Origin: JAZQHR01 sp045540695
Lineage (GTDB): Bacteria > Bacillota > Clostridia > UMGS1810
Reading direction: 5' to 3'
Assembly: GCA_045540695.1 (NCBI GenBank)
Contig: JAZQHR010000077.1
Location: forward strand, 1 to 15,539
DNA: 15,539 nucleotides
Part shown: positions 6,971 to 14,666 of the stretch, piece after piece
Layout of the letters: every line of letters starts with the position of its first letter
Numbering within the stretch: the first letter of the stretch is position 1
Program-made: the position numbers and the translations under genes
The notes under the pieces: generated by a model
What the model saw: only the letters and a program-made list of their open reading frames with translations
Told to the model about the DNA's origin: nothing
Database searches by the model: none

Positions 6971-7912
6971 ATGTTAGTTAATATGAATGAGGTATTAAGA
7001 CCTGCAAAAAAAGGTCAGTATGCAGTCGGCTTATTTAACGCTGTTAACCTCGAACTTGCAAGAGGTATAATAAATGCTGCAGAATGCACACGTTCTCCAG
7101 TTATCATGGGTACTGCAGAGGTTCTATTGCCTTATGGTCCACTAGAGGAAGTTTCATACTATCTTATTCCAATGGCTAAAAAAGCTTCTGTTCCGGTTGT
7201 TGTACACCTTGACCATGGTCTTTCTTATGATACTTGCGTAAAAGCACTAAAGCTTGGTTTTAGCTCTGTAATGTATGACTGTTCTACAGATACTTATGAA
7301 GAAAATGTACGTAAGGTTAAAGAAATGGCTGACCTTGCACATTCTTATGGTGCTACTATTGAGGGTGAGCTTGGTCACGTTGGTGATAACGAAGGCTCAG
7401 CTGAAGGCTCAAGTCATTTAGAAGACCCTTCAAAGTTCTTCACTGACCCTAAGCTAGCAAAGGATTTCGTTGACAAAACAGGCGTTGATGCTCTTGCAAT
7501 TGCGGTTGGTAATGCTCATGGCGCATACAAATTACCACCAAAGCTTGACTTTGAAAGAATAAGAACAATAGCTAAAACTGTCGACGTTCCTCTAGTACTT
7601 CATGGCGGTTCAGGTCTTACAGATGATGATTTTCGTCAGGCAATAAAAGATGGTATAAGCAAGGTTAACATATTTACAGATATAAACGTTGCTGCCGTAA
7701 AAGCAGAATTTGAAAAATTCTCAAGTATGGACAAGGGTCTTATCGACCTTATACCTGCTGCAGTTGAAGCTGTTAAGCAAGAAACTATGAAAAAAATGCA
7801 GCTATTCTCAAGTGACGGCAAAGCACCTGGCGGTGCAGGTTATAACAATGTTGATATTGCTAAAATAACTGAGCTCGTTGCACAGGAAGTTGCAAAATAT
7901 CTAAAGAAATAA
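6971..7912 (+). CDS. Class II fructose-bisphosphate aldolase (ketose-bisphosphate aldolase)
   Basis: A 313-residue zinc-dependent class II aldolase, which interconverts fructose 1,6-bisphosphate (or a related ketose bisphosphate) with dihydroxyacetone phosphate and an aldehyde. Seen in the sequence: HLDHG with the catalytic Asp D81 and zinc ligand H82, the EGELGHVG loop (131-138) with metal-site glutamates, zinc ligands H183 (NAHG) and H211 (LHGGSG), and the phosphate-binding NIFTD (233-237). Length fits the FbaA/GatY-like group. AGGAGG lies seven bases before the ATG, and a strong promoter is upstream. It stands alone on the plus strand, divergent from the HAD-glycerol-1-phosphate dehydrogenase operon whose substrate it could supply. 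Fructose bisphosphate is the likeliest substrate; tagatose bisphosphate cannot be excluded. Confidence 0.93.
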   Translation: MLVNMNEVLRPAKKGQYAVGLFNAVNLELARGIINAAECTRSPVIMGTAEVLLPYGPLEEVSYYLIPMAKKASVPVVVHLDHGLSYDTCVKALKLGFSSVMYDCSTDTYEENVRKVKEMADLAHSYGATIEGELGHVGDNEGSAEGSSHLEDPSKFFTDPKLAKDFVDKTGVDALAIAVGNAHGAYKLPPKLDFERIRTIAKTVDVPLVLHGGSGLTDDDFRQAIKDGISKVNIFTDINVAAVKAEFEKFSSMDKGLIDLIPAAVEAVKQETMKKMQLFSSDGKAPGGAGYNNVDIAKITELVAQEVAKYLKK

Positions 7913-7927
7913 AGATTACATAATATT

Positions 7928-8084
7928 AAAAGGGGCTGTCTCAATAATCATAACATATGAATAAGATCATCAATAATTTTTGTAGGGAACGCATTTATGC
8001 GCTTAGCGGAATGGATAAATCCATTCCCTACGATTTATATTGTATAATCATTCAAATTATTTGATTATTGAGACAGCTCCTTTT
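7928..8084. repeat. Nested inverted-repeat element, MITE-like, and two-way terminator
   Basis: Terminal arms of 23 bases (7928-7950 and 8062-8084) pair throughout with a single G-U; they contain GGGGCTGTCTCAATAATCA. Inside lie a second pair, GTAGGGAA (7982-7989) with TTCCCTAC (8024-8031), and two small hairpins (CGCATTTATGCG at 7990-8001; AATGGAT-AA-ATCCATT at 8010-8025). T-runs follow the arms in both directions, so it can end both the aldolase transcript and the convergent DUF554 transcript. The size, end-to-end symmetry and GGGGCTGTCTCAATAA-type ends recall the termini of IS-derived miniature elements; no target-site duplication or reading frame was found. Confidence 0.7.
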
Positions 8085-8111
8085 TACTAGCTAAAATTCA
8101 CTGGTAAAATT

Positions 8112-8834
8112 TTATATCAAGCTTGTTATGTACCATACTATTGGTATAAATATCGCAGGAAGCATATTTCCCACTTTTATATTTGTTATTTTAAGCATAT
8201 TTAGTCCAATTACAAAAATAAGTATTGAGCCAACAAAGTTCATTTGTGTTACTACCATATCATTTAAGTACGGCTCTACAAATGCGGCAAGAAGTGATAT
8301 GCTACCCTGATATAAAAGCATTGAAACTGATGCAAAGCCCACTCCAATTCCAAGAGTTGAAGAAAGGATAATGGACATTACGCCGTCGATGATTGATTTT
8401 GCAAAAAGTATATCGTAGTTACCGGTAAGTCCGTTTTCAAGAGAGCCTACCACCGCCATTGCACCTATGCCAAATATAAGTGTCGCACTTACAAAACCTT
8501 CTGAAAAGCTTGACTCGTGGGCAAGCTTTTTCATCTTTCTTTCAAAAAAGTCACCACATATCTTTAGTCCGTTTTCAATGTTTAGTATCTCACCAATAAT
8601 AGTACCTATTACCATAGATGCAATCATAATGGTAGTATTGGCTGTTTCTATACTTCCGTTGTTTATCACAAGACCGCCAGAAAGTGCTCCTCCAATACCT
8701 ATAAATGCTACTACAAGTCCCAGAGCATTTAAAAGTGCGTCTTTTATCTTTTCGGAAAATATTCCTTTAATTATCATTCCAATAGCTGTTCCTATAATAA
8801 TAAAAACAGCATTTATAACTGAACCTGTTATCAT
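8112..8834 (-). CDS. DUF554 family integral membrane protein
   Basis: A 240-residue, strongly hydrophobic protein with about six to seven membrane segments. The opening (MITGSVINAVFIIIGTAIGMIIK), the glycine-rich GLVVAFIGIGGALSG (39-53), the central FGIGAMAVVGSLENGLTGN and the aspartate in KSIIDGVMSIILSSTLGIGV are characteristic of the DUF554 (YdfK-like) family, whose role is unknown; transport has been suggested. AGGGTGA before the ATG supports the start. The gene follows TepA on the same strand after about 100 bases and ends at the inverted-repeat element. A short inverted repeat (TTTCGT/ACGAAA, 8864-8883) is in the gap; I see no convincing promoter there. Confidence 0.88.
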   Translation of the reverse strand: MITGSVINAVFIIIGTAIGMIIKGIFSEKIKDALLNALGLVVAFIGIGGALSGGLVINNGSIETANTTIMIASMVIGTIIGEILNIENGLKICGDFFERKMKKLAHESSFSEGFVSATLIFGIGAMAVVGSLENGLTGNYDILFAKSIIDGVMSIILSSTLGIGVGFASVSMLLYQGSISLLAAFVEPYLNDMVVTQMNFVGSILIFVIGLNMLKITNIKVGNMLPAIFIPIVWYITSLI

Positions 8835-8936
8835 AAAATCACCCTTAGGTATATTCGTAATTTTTTCGTAGTATTACACGAAATTTATATTTTAAAACCT
8901 TATGGGATTTGATTACCCACGGCATAAATGATTTTA

Positions 8937-9638
8937 TCACTTTAGCTCATCCTTGTCAACGTTATCGCGCCTTTCCTCTATCATTTTATAAAGAGTTTCA
9001 ATTGCATCTTCAAGCCCTCCGACAGAATTTATAATGCCATATTCAACTGCTTCTTTTCCAAATAAAATAGTACCTACATCATTTGCTATGTTTTCTGTAT
9101 TCATCATAAGATTTAAGAAGTTTTCTTCACTAACTTCGGAATTTCTCGTCACAAAATCAACTATCCTATCCTGCATCTTTGTCAGGTAATCAAATGTCTG
9201 CGGAGCACCTATTATCATACCATTCATACGTATCGGGTGAATGGTCATAGTAGCTGAACGTGCAATATATGAATGCTTTGCCGATACCGCAAGAGGCACA
9301 CCTATACTGTGTCCGCCACCTAGCACGAGTGACACTGTCGGCTTTTTCATTGTGGCTATCATTTCAGAAATTGCAAGACCTGCCTCGACATCTCCTCCCA
9401 TAGTATTTAAAAGTATTAACACTCCGTCTATGTCATCATTTTCCTCTATAGCAACAAGCTGTGGAAGTAAATGCTCATATTTTGTAGTTTTGTTTTGAGG
9501 CGAAAGCACTATATGCCCCTCTATCTGTCCTATTATAGTAAGACAATGGATACTACCACGTTCGCTACGTATTTCTGACGAGCCAAACTCCTTTATATCC
9601 TCGTTTTTTTCTTCATTTTTATTATCGTTATTTTCCAT
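8937..9638 (-). CDS. tepA: TepA-type ClpP-like serine protease (translocation-enhancing protein)
   Basis: A ClpP/crotonase-fold protein of the S14 family, closest to TepA (YmfB) of spore formers. With the start at 9638 it has 233 residues; an open frame extends 24 codons upstream, but AGGAA correctly spaced before 9638 and the family length favour this start. The glycine-rich NTMGGDVEAGLAI (oxyanion loop), GGGHSIGVPLAV with the probable catalytic serine S111, and the MTIHPIR motif with the probable histidine H134 match TepA closely, so the enzyme looks intact. The first 30 residues are charged and probably disordered. In Bacillus tepA adjoins the spoIIIE translocase gene; here it is divergent from sigK instead. 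It may process peptides during secretion or sporulation. Confidence 0.85.
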   Translation of the reverse strand: MENNDNKNEEKNEDIKEFGSSEIRSERGSIHCLTIIGQIEGHIVLSPQNKTTKYEHLLPQLVAIEENDDIDGVLILLNTMGGDVEAGLAISEMIATMKKPTVSLVLGGGHSIGVPLAVSAKHSYIARSATMTIHPIRMNGMIIGAPQTFDYLTKMQDRIVDFVTRNSEVSEENFLNLMMNTENIANDVGTILFGKEAVEYGIINSVGGLEDAIETLYKMIEERRDNVDKDELK

Positions 9639-9754
9639 ATTACCAGTTCCTTTTCTTTTTATTAAAATATTATCTGCACAAATTAAAAAGGACATACACA
9701 AAAAGCTCACAAATGCATATAATTTTAAGGTAACAAATTTCGGAGGTGCTTTTT

Positions 9755-10474
9755 ATGCCAGCGTTTTTTACCTGTTCTGTACTTGCATGCATTACAAATA
9801 TATTTTTTCTTATTTCTTACGTATCAAATGTAAATTCATTTAAAAAACCACTTTCTGCAAAAGAGGAACAGCTGTATTTAGAAAGATATAAAAACGGTGA
9901 CAAGGAAGCTAAAAACATTCTTATAGAGCGAAATTTAAGACTTGTAGCACACGTTGTAAAAAAATATTCAAATCAAAACATAGACACTGACGACCTTATA
10001 TCCATAGGCACAATAGGTCTTATAAAAGCTATAAATACATATAACTTTGAGCGTGGCAGAAAGCTGTCTACTTATGCGGCAAAATGCATTGATAACGAGA
10101 TACTTATGAGCATACGTTCAAATAAAAAACACCAAAACGAAGTAATGCTTTTAGAACCAATTGGAAAAGACAAAGAAGGAAACGAGGTTACACTTATCGA
10201 CAAGCTAGGTTCAGATGATGACGATATATTTGAAGAAGTAAATCTAAAAATGCAGATTACCAATTTGTATAATGCAATAAAAGATGTGCTGTTAGAAAGA
10301 GAACAGACCATTATTCGTATGCGATACGGGTTGTGCGGAGAAGACTCACTCACGCAAAAAGAAATTGCGGATATGCTGGGGATATCACGTTCTTATGTTT
10401 CAAGAATAGAGAAAAAAGCACTAAAGAAATTATATGAAAAGTTTGCTGAAAATGAGAAAGCATCTGATATCTAA
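9755..10474 (+). CDS. sigK: RNA polymerase sporulation sigma factor SigK (pro-form, uninterrupted)
   Basis: The mother-cell late sporulation sigma factor, 239 residues from the ATG at 9755 (GGAGG eight bases upstream; a GTG three codons earlier is less likely). The N-terminus is a hydrophobic pro-sequence ending in FFLISYVSN, matching the pro-sigma-K region that the SpoIVFB membrane protease removes in Bacillus; cleavage would be expected near S21-Y22. Region 2 follows with NLRLVAHVVKKY, DDLISIGTIGLIKAI (core binding) and KLSTYAAKCIDNEILM (-10 recognition), and region 4 has the helix-turn-helix SLTQKEIADMLGISRSYVSRIEKKALKKL. The gene is one unbroken frame, so no skin-type prophage interrupts it. 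It is divergent from tepA and convergent with the glycyl radical activase gene. Confidence 0.95.
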   Translation: MPAFFTCSVLACITNIFFLISYVSNVNSFKKPLSAKEEQLYLERYKNGDKEAKNILIERNLRLVAHVVKKYSNQNIDTDDLISIGTIGLIKAINTYNFERGRKLSTYAAKCIDNEILMSIRSNKKHQNEVMLLEPIGKDKEGNEVTLIDKLGSDDDDIFEEVNLKMQITNLYNAIKDVLLEREQTIIRMRYGLCGEDSLTQKEIADMLGISRSYVSRIEKKALKKLYEKFAENEKASDI

Positions 10475-10485
10475 TCAGATGCTTT
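10457..10485 (+). terminator. Terminator of sigK, overlapping its stop codon
   Basis: A perfect 12-base-pair stem, AAAGCATCTGAT (10457-10468) with ATCAGATGCTTT (10474-10485), five-base loop, then AATTTTTT. The left arm is the last sigK codons and the TAA lies in the loop. It is seven bases from the end of the convergent activase gene and may serve both, though the T-run is good only on the plus strand. Confidence 0.88.
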
Positions 10486-10491
10486 AATTTT

Positions 10492-11376
10492 TTACATAAC
10501 CTTTATTCCGTATTTTCTTATTATATTTCGTGCATTCTCCATTTGTTCATCGGTAGGAAGAATGGTTGGCAAATTATTTTTCATATCAAGAGATGCATAT
10601 TTTGAGCCTGCATAGTTGTGGTATGGCAGCACACGCACTTTTGTTAGATTTTTAAGCGTAGATAAAAGCTTTGCTATGCCCCCTATTTCACCATCGTTAT
10701 ATTCGGGAACGAATGGAATACGCACTTCTATCTTACACCCTTTATCATCAAGATATTTTATATTTTCAAGTATCTGTTTGTTTGATACACCTGTGCATTT
10801 TTCATGTATGCTCTCGTCTATCGCTTTTATATCATACAAGAATATATCAGTGTATGGAATAACCTTGTCCAGTGTTTCCTTTGTAACCAGTCCGCAAGTA
10901 TCAATCGCCGTATGCACTCCGTTTTCCTTAAGCTTTTTAAGTAGCTCTGCACAAAAATTTGCATGCATCAGGCATTCTCCGCCAGAAAGTGTAACACCGC
11001 CGTTTGACGAGTCGTAAAACTCTTTGTCTTCCAATAATTTTGGTAATAACTCGTCTACACTCATATCTCTTCCGTAAAATGTAAGTGCGTTTCCAAGACA
11101 TACATTTTCGCAACTCCCGCACGCAATACATTTTTCTCTGTCAAATTTGTGCATGCCATTTTCGATAAAATGTGCATTTGCCACGCAAACGTCTATGCAC
11201 TCACCGCAACCGATGCATTTATTTTCATAGTACGCAAGTTGTGGTTTAAAATCTATTCCCTCCGGATTATGACACCACACGCATTTAAGCGGACAACCTT
11301 TTATAAATACAGTTGTTCTAATGCCATCGCCATCGTGTACGGCAAAACGTTTTATTTCAAATATTTTTGCTTTCAT
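10492..11376 (-). CDS. Glycyl radical enzyme activating protein (radical SAM, two ferredoxin clusters)
   Basis: A 294-residue radical SAM activase of the pyruvate formate-lyase activating enzyme family, which abstracts a hydrogen from the glycine of its partner enzyme. The SAM-cluster motif CxxxCxxC is at C28, C32, C35 (GCPLKCVWCHNPEG); the family opening FAVHDGDGIRTTVFIKGCP is complete. Two [4Fe-4S] ferredoxin motifs follow: C54/C57/C60/C64 and C83/C86/C89/C93, the insert present in activases of non-PFL glycyl radical enzymes. LSGGECLMHA and the DTCG strand complete the SAM barrel. The ATG at 11376 is preceded by GAGG at eight bases, better than a GTG three codons upstream. It is the third gene of the operon, ten bases after the transporter, and surely serves the radical enzyme there. 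Confidence 0.93.
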   Translation of the reverse strand: MKAKIFEIKRFAVHDGDGIRTTVFIKGCPLKCVWCHNPEGIDFKPQLAYYENKCIGCGECIDVCVANAHFIENGMHKFDREKCIACGSCENVCLGNALTFYGRDMSVDELLPKLLEDKEFYDSSNGGVTLSGGECLMHANFCAELLKKLKENGVHTAIDTCGLVTKETLDKVIPYTDIFLYDIKAIDESIHEKCTGVSNKQILENIKYLDDKGCKIEVRIPFVPEYNDGEIGGIAKLLSTLKNLTKVRVLPYHNYAGSKYASLDMKNNLPTILPTDEQMENARNIIRKYGIKVM

Positions 11377-11386
11377 TCTATCCACC

Positions 11387-12289
11387 TCAATTTTTATTGC
11401 CTAGAAGTATACCAAGTGAAATTAAAACAAATGCAGCAAGATACTGCCATTTAAATATATTTTCACCAAGAAGCAGTGCACCAAACAGGCAAGCAAAAAG
11501 CGGTTCGGTAAACTTAATAATAAACATTCTCGACACACTGACTGTTTTCAAAAGGTAACTATATAGAACATAGCCAATCATTGACGCTGTGCATATATAC
11601 AAAAACACAAGCGTTGATTTAACACCAAAGCAAAGCATATCTGCACCCATTATAACGGCAGCTATAACAAGTACTACTCCACCAAAAAGCTGCGAAATTG
11701 CATTTTGCCAGAATGGTGAATTATTCTGCACTACTACCTTTGATATAATGCTCGAAATTACTGTGCAAACTGATGCAAGGATAATAAGGATATCACCAAT
11801 TGAAAATTTAATTCCGTCAGGATTGTAGTTTATAGCTATTATCCCTGTAAATCCAACTATAGCACCGACTATTTTAAGAGCACTAAACTTTTCACTTTTT
11901 ATAAACAAAAACGCAAAACACGCATAAAGCAGTGGTCCAAGCTGTTTAATAAGTGCAGTTTTAGAGCTGTCGGTAATTGACAGACCGATATATGTAAATG
12001 CATAGTGAAGTATTATAGAAAATAGTCCGCCAAGCATAATAAGACTTATGTATTTTAATCTTGGCTTTGCTATGGTTTCTTTTCTAAAAGCACTTATAGC
12101 GCATAGGATTATACCGCAAAATGTAAATCTTACTCCTGCAAACATAATAATATCAGGAATGTTGCCTGCATCAATGTTAAATGCCCTATATCCGATTTTT
12201 ACAAATGGGAAAAGAGAGCCCCAAAGCGCCATCACAAGAAGTGCAAGCATTAGTTGTTTTAGTGAATTTTTATTTTCTCTATTTGACAT
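11387..12289 (-). CDS. DMT superfamily (EamA-type) transporter
   Basis: A 300-residue membrane protein with about ten hydrophobic segments in two similar halves, the arrangement of EamA/RhaT-type drug/metabolite transporters. The first half has ALWGSLFPFVKIGY and the helix pair ending YIGLSITDSSKTALIKQLGPLLYACFAFLFIKSE; the second half has SRMFIIKFTEPLFACLFGALLLGENIFKWQYLAAFVLISLGILLG, the classic EamA ending. The stop of the radical enzyme lies nine bases upstream, beside the ribosome binding site (TAGGAG), and the activase begins ten bases downstream, so the gene is embedded in the operon. This suggests that it imports the radical enzyme's substrate or exports its product; direction and solute cannot be deduced. 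Confidence 0.9.
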   Translation of the reverse strand: MSNRENKNSLKQLMLALLVMALWGSLFPFVKIGYRAFNIDAGNIPDIIMFAGVRFTFCGIILCAISAFRKETIAKPRLKYISLIMLGGLFSIILHYAFTYIGLSITDSSKTALIKQLGPLLYACFAFLFIKSEKFSALKIVGAIVGFTGIIAINYNPDGIKFSIGDILIILASVCTVISSIISKVVVQNNSPFWQNAISQLFGGVVLVIAAVIMGADMLCFGVKSTLVFLYICTASMIGYVLYSYLLKTVSVSRMFIIKFTEPLFACLFGALLLGENIFKWQYLAAFVLISLGILLGNKN

Positions 12290-12298
12290 ATTTATCTC

Positions 12299-14533
12299 CT
12301 ATACAAGGCTTTCTGCCTGACGGATAAAGCCATCCTGCTCCTCTTTATTTATATTATTCCATAGTACGTTCCAACCGCACACACGTATCTGTAAGTCCTG
12401 ATATTTTTCAGGATGCTTCTGTGCATCACGAAGGGTATCGGCATCAAATACATTTATATGTATTGCGTGACCGCCACGCTTCATAAATGTATTTAATAAT
12501 CCGTACATTGCCTCTAGTCCGTCTTCACCTTTAACAGCTGATGGTAAAAGGCCTAAATCAAGTGCAGCATCGCCTGTAAATGCAGTAGCATCTATTTTTG
12601 TAACCGAAAGTATCGCCGCGGTAGCGCCTTCCTTATTTTGCCCCATAGCCGAAGAGCAGTTTTTAGAAAGCTCCTCTCTGAAGCGTCTGCCGTTTGGTGT
12701 GGCAAGCGTTTTCTTACCATCATCGTACGAACGTCTTGCAACATGGAAACAGCAATTCCAATCACCGTCACGCTTTTTAGCGTTTGGTCTTCCACATACA
12801 TATGATGCAATAAAGCTTGTAAGCTCAGTTGCAAATTTATCAGGTAATTCTTTGTTATTACCATATTTGTCAGGGTCATTGTAAAGCTTTAAGCGAAACT
12901 TTTCATTACCTTCAAAATTATTGTCAAGCATATTACGAAGCTCTGCAAGTGATATTAGACCATCGTCATATACATATTTCTTTATACAGGTAAGTGAATC
13001 TGCAATATCAGCTATATAACCAGGTTCAAGCACTGAGCCATTTCTGATTGCTCCGCCCTCTAGTGCATCTTTACCCTTTTCGAGGCAATCTACATATGTT
13101 GCCGAGAGCATTGACTGCGGATTGATATATGCAAGGTAGTCCTCATAAGTATTTACTATACCGATTACCTCATCTATAAGATAGCATAGCTGTCTTTTAT
13201 ACTCGTCATAAAATTTTTCAAATGTATCATAGGTACCAATCGACGGACTTTTTAAACCCATAAACTCTCCTGTTACACCGTCGCATCCCTCGTGCATTGT
13301 GTATTCAAGTGGTTTTAGAAGGTTTAAATAGTTCATTCCTGTTCCCATAGAGCCTTTTATAGCATATTCGTAGCACCCCTTTACATCACAAGTTCTTGCT
13401 TCATCCTTGGTGCATCCCACTTTTTCAAGCGCTTTTCGTATAGTATCATCGCAAACCAAAACTATTGAATTGTTTCCACGTCTTATCATATCAAGCGCTT
13501 TTAATATAAAATCCTTCGGTGTACTTTCAGCTATTTTAAGCTGAACCTTTGGAGTATATATATTCATTTTGTCATACACATCTAAGAATATATACGATAG
13601 CTTATTTATCTGTGTTGATTCATCCGCTTTACATCCGCCAAGAAACACAGGCTGACCCAAATAGTTGTCGATAGAGGCAAACTGCATAAGGAAATATGCA
13701 AGGTCCTTTCTGATATCTTCTTCTGTTAGACCATTTTCAAGGTCATTTTTATAATATGGGTAGAAAAGTACGTCGAAGTTTGACAGAGATCTCACCTGAA
13801 GTCCTTCTATATGTTCTGAAAGCATAAAGTAAATATAATCAACCAAAAGTGCCTCATAGAAGGTTGATGGCGGATTATCCTTGATATTATAAAGTGCTCT
13901 TGCCATTTTTTCAGAGCCTTTAGTATTTTTTGCAAGATTATATAGTCTATCTATAAAATTAATAATGGCAGTATAGGTAATCTTGATTCCTTCAAAAAAT
14001 GCCTTTTCATCATCGGACATTTCTTTTTTAACATCAAATTCTGCGTATCTTTTTTCACAATCTTCAAGTATTCCTTTAAAGCCAAGTGAAAACAACCTCT
14101 CCCATACAGGCACGCTGTGGTCATAGTCCGGCCACATAGCACAAGCACCTGTTTTTTCGATAAACGCTCTTCTTTTTTCGGTTTCGGGAATAATATCCGA
14201 GAACACTTCCCTTCTCCACTCTTTTATGATAGTATCGTTAAGTGGTCGATCCATCATATTTATAGCAGGAAATATATCACGTGCATCGCACGAAATACGT
14301 GTATTATCAAGTACATATTCAAACGCTTTTGCCTTGCGTACAGGATGCGGAAGATGCGAAATCACTTTATCATTTTTAATGATATTTTCTTTTATCACCT
14401 CTCCGTTAAGGCCGGTAGATTCGTCAAATATTTCGTCGTGTCGTACAAATCTCCACCTAATATCATACGGTTTCGAAACATCGTGATACTTATTTAAGAT
14501 ATAATCATAATCTCTTTCGCATATATACTCCAT
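12299..14533 (-). CDS. Glycyl radical enzyme (PFL-like), uncharacterised subgroup
   Basis: A 744-residue glycyl radical enzyme, a little shorter than the usual 780-850. The active-site loop is CDVKGCYEYAIKGS with the thiyl cysteine C387 and the general-base position E389, i.e. the GCxE pattern of the dehydratase, lyase and decarboxylase groups, not the double cysteine of true pyruvate formate-lyase. The C-terminal glycyl loop is IRVCGWNVLWNNI with the radical glycine G720. Both differ from the common forms: the proline after GCxE is absent, and glycine is followed by W, not Y/F, and preceded by cysteine. The start has GGGAGG and a promoter at 14577-14604. It is the first gene of an operon with a transporter and its activase, and divergent from an AraC regulator. 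It probably cleaves or dehydrates a small anaerobic substrate; which one is unknown. Confidence 0.9.
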   Translation of the reverse strand: MEYICERDYDYILNKYHDVSKPYDIRWRFVRHDEIFDESTGLNGEVIKENIIKNDKVISHLPHPVRKAKAFEYVLDNTRISCDARDIFPAINMMDRPLNDTIIKEWRREVFSDIIPETEKRRAFIEKTGACAMWPDYDHSVPVWERLFSLGFKGILEDCEKRYAEFDVKKEMSDDEKAFFEGIKITYTAIINFIDRLYNLAKNTKGSEKMARALYNIKDNPPSTFYEALLVDYIYFMLSEHIEGLQVRSLSNFDVLFYPYYKNDLENGLTEEDIRKDLAYFLMQFASIDNYLGQPVFLGGCKADESTQINKLSYIFLDVYDKMNIYTPKVQLKIAESTPKDFILKALDMIRRGNNSIVLVCDDTIRKALEKVGCTKDEARTCDVKGCYEYAIKGSMGTGMNYLNLLKPLEYTMHEGCDGVTGEFMGLKSPSIGTYDTFEKFYDEYKRQLCYLIDEVIGIVNTYEDYLAYINPQSMLSATYVDCLEKGKDALEGGAIRNGSVLEPGYIADIADSLTCIKKYVYDDGLISLAELRNMLDNNFEGNEKFRLKLYNDPDKYGNNKELPDKFATELTSFIASYVCGRPNAKKRDGDWNCCFHVARRSYDDGKKTLATPNGRRFREELSKNCSSAMGQNKEGATAAILSVTKIDATAFTGDAALDLGLLPSAVKGEDGLEAMYGLLNTFMKRGGHAIHINVFDADTLRDAQKHPEKYQDLQIRVCGWNVLWNNINKEEQDGFIRQAESLV

Positions 14534-14576
14534 AATTAAGCCTCCCTATTTTAACCACATATTCATTTTCGAATAC

Positions 14577-14604
14577 ATTATATCATCTCGTTTAAAATTG
14601 TAAA
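14577..14604 (-). promoter_or_regulatory. Promoter of the glycyl radical enzyme operon
   Basis: On the minus strand: -35 TTTACA (14599-14604), 16-base spacer, perfect -10 TATAAT (14577-14582), about 45 bases before the start codon. The -35 box lies inside an inverted repeat, TCGTTT (14588-14593) and AAACGA (14611-14616), a candidate site for the divergent AraC regulator. Confidence 0.7.
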
Positions 14605-14621
14605 TTACTAAAACGATACTA

Positions 14622-14650
14622 TTGACGAAATCGAAACAAAATATTATAAT
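14622..14650 (+). promoter_or_regulatory. Promoter of the AraC regulator gene
   Basis: -35 TTGACG (14622-14627), 17-base spacer, -10 TATAAT (14645-14650). Transcription would start near 14657, leaving only about ten bases before the chosen start codon at 14667. Confidence 0.7.
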
Positions 14651-14666
14651 AAACTTGGTGATGATT

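Noticed and set aside
8467..8871. Long plus-strand open frame opposite the DUF554 gene
   Set aside because: It mirrors codons of a well-recognised membrane protein; the hydrophobic, proline-rich translation is a typical antisense artefact.
9661..9730. Sigma-E-type promoter for sigK
   Set aside because: CATACACA and CATATAAT resemble the -10 element, but no suitable -35 lies at the right spacing.
12592..12879. Open frame of 95 codons inside the glycyl radical enzyme gene
   Set aside because: It overlaps a clear enzyme gene on the same strand in another frame, has no ribosome binding site, and its composition is that of a shifted frame.
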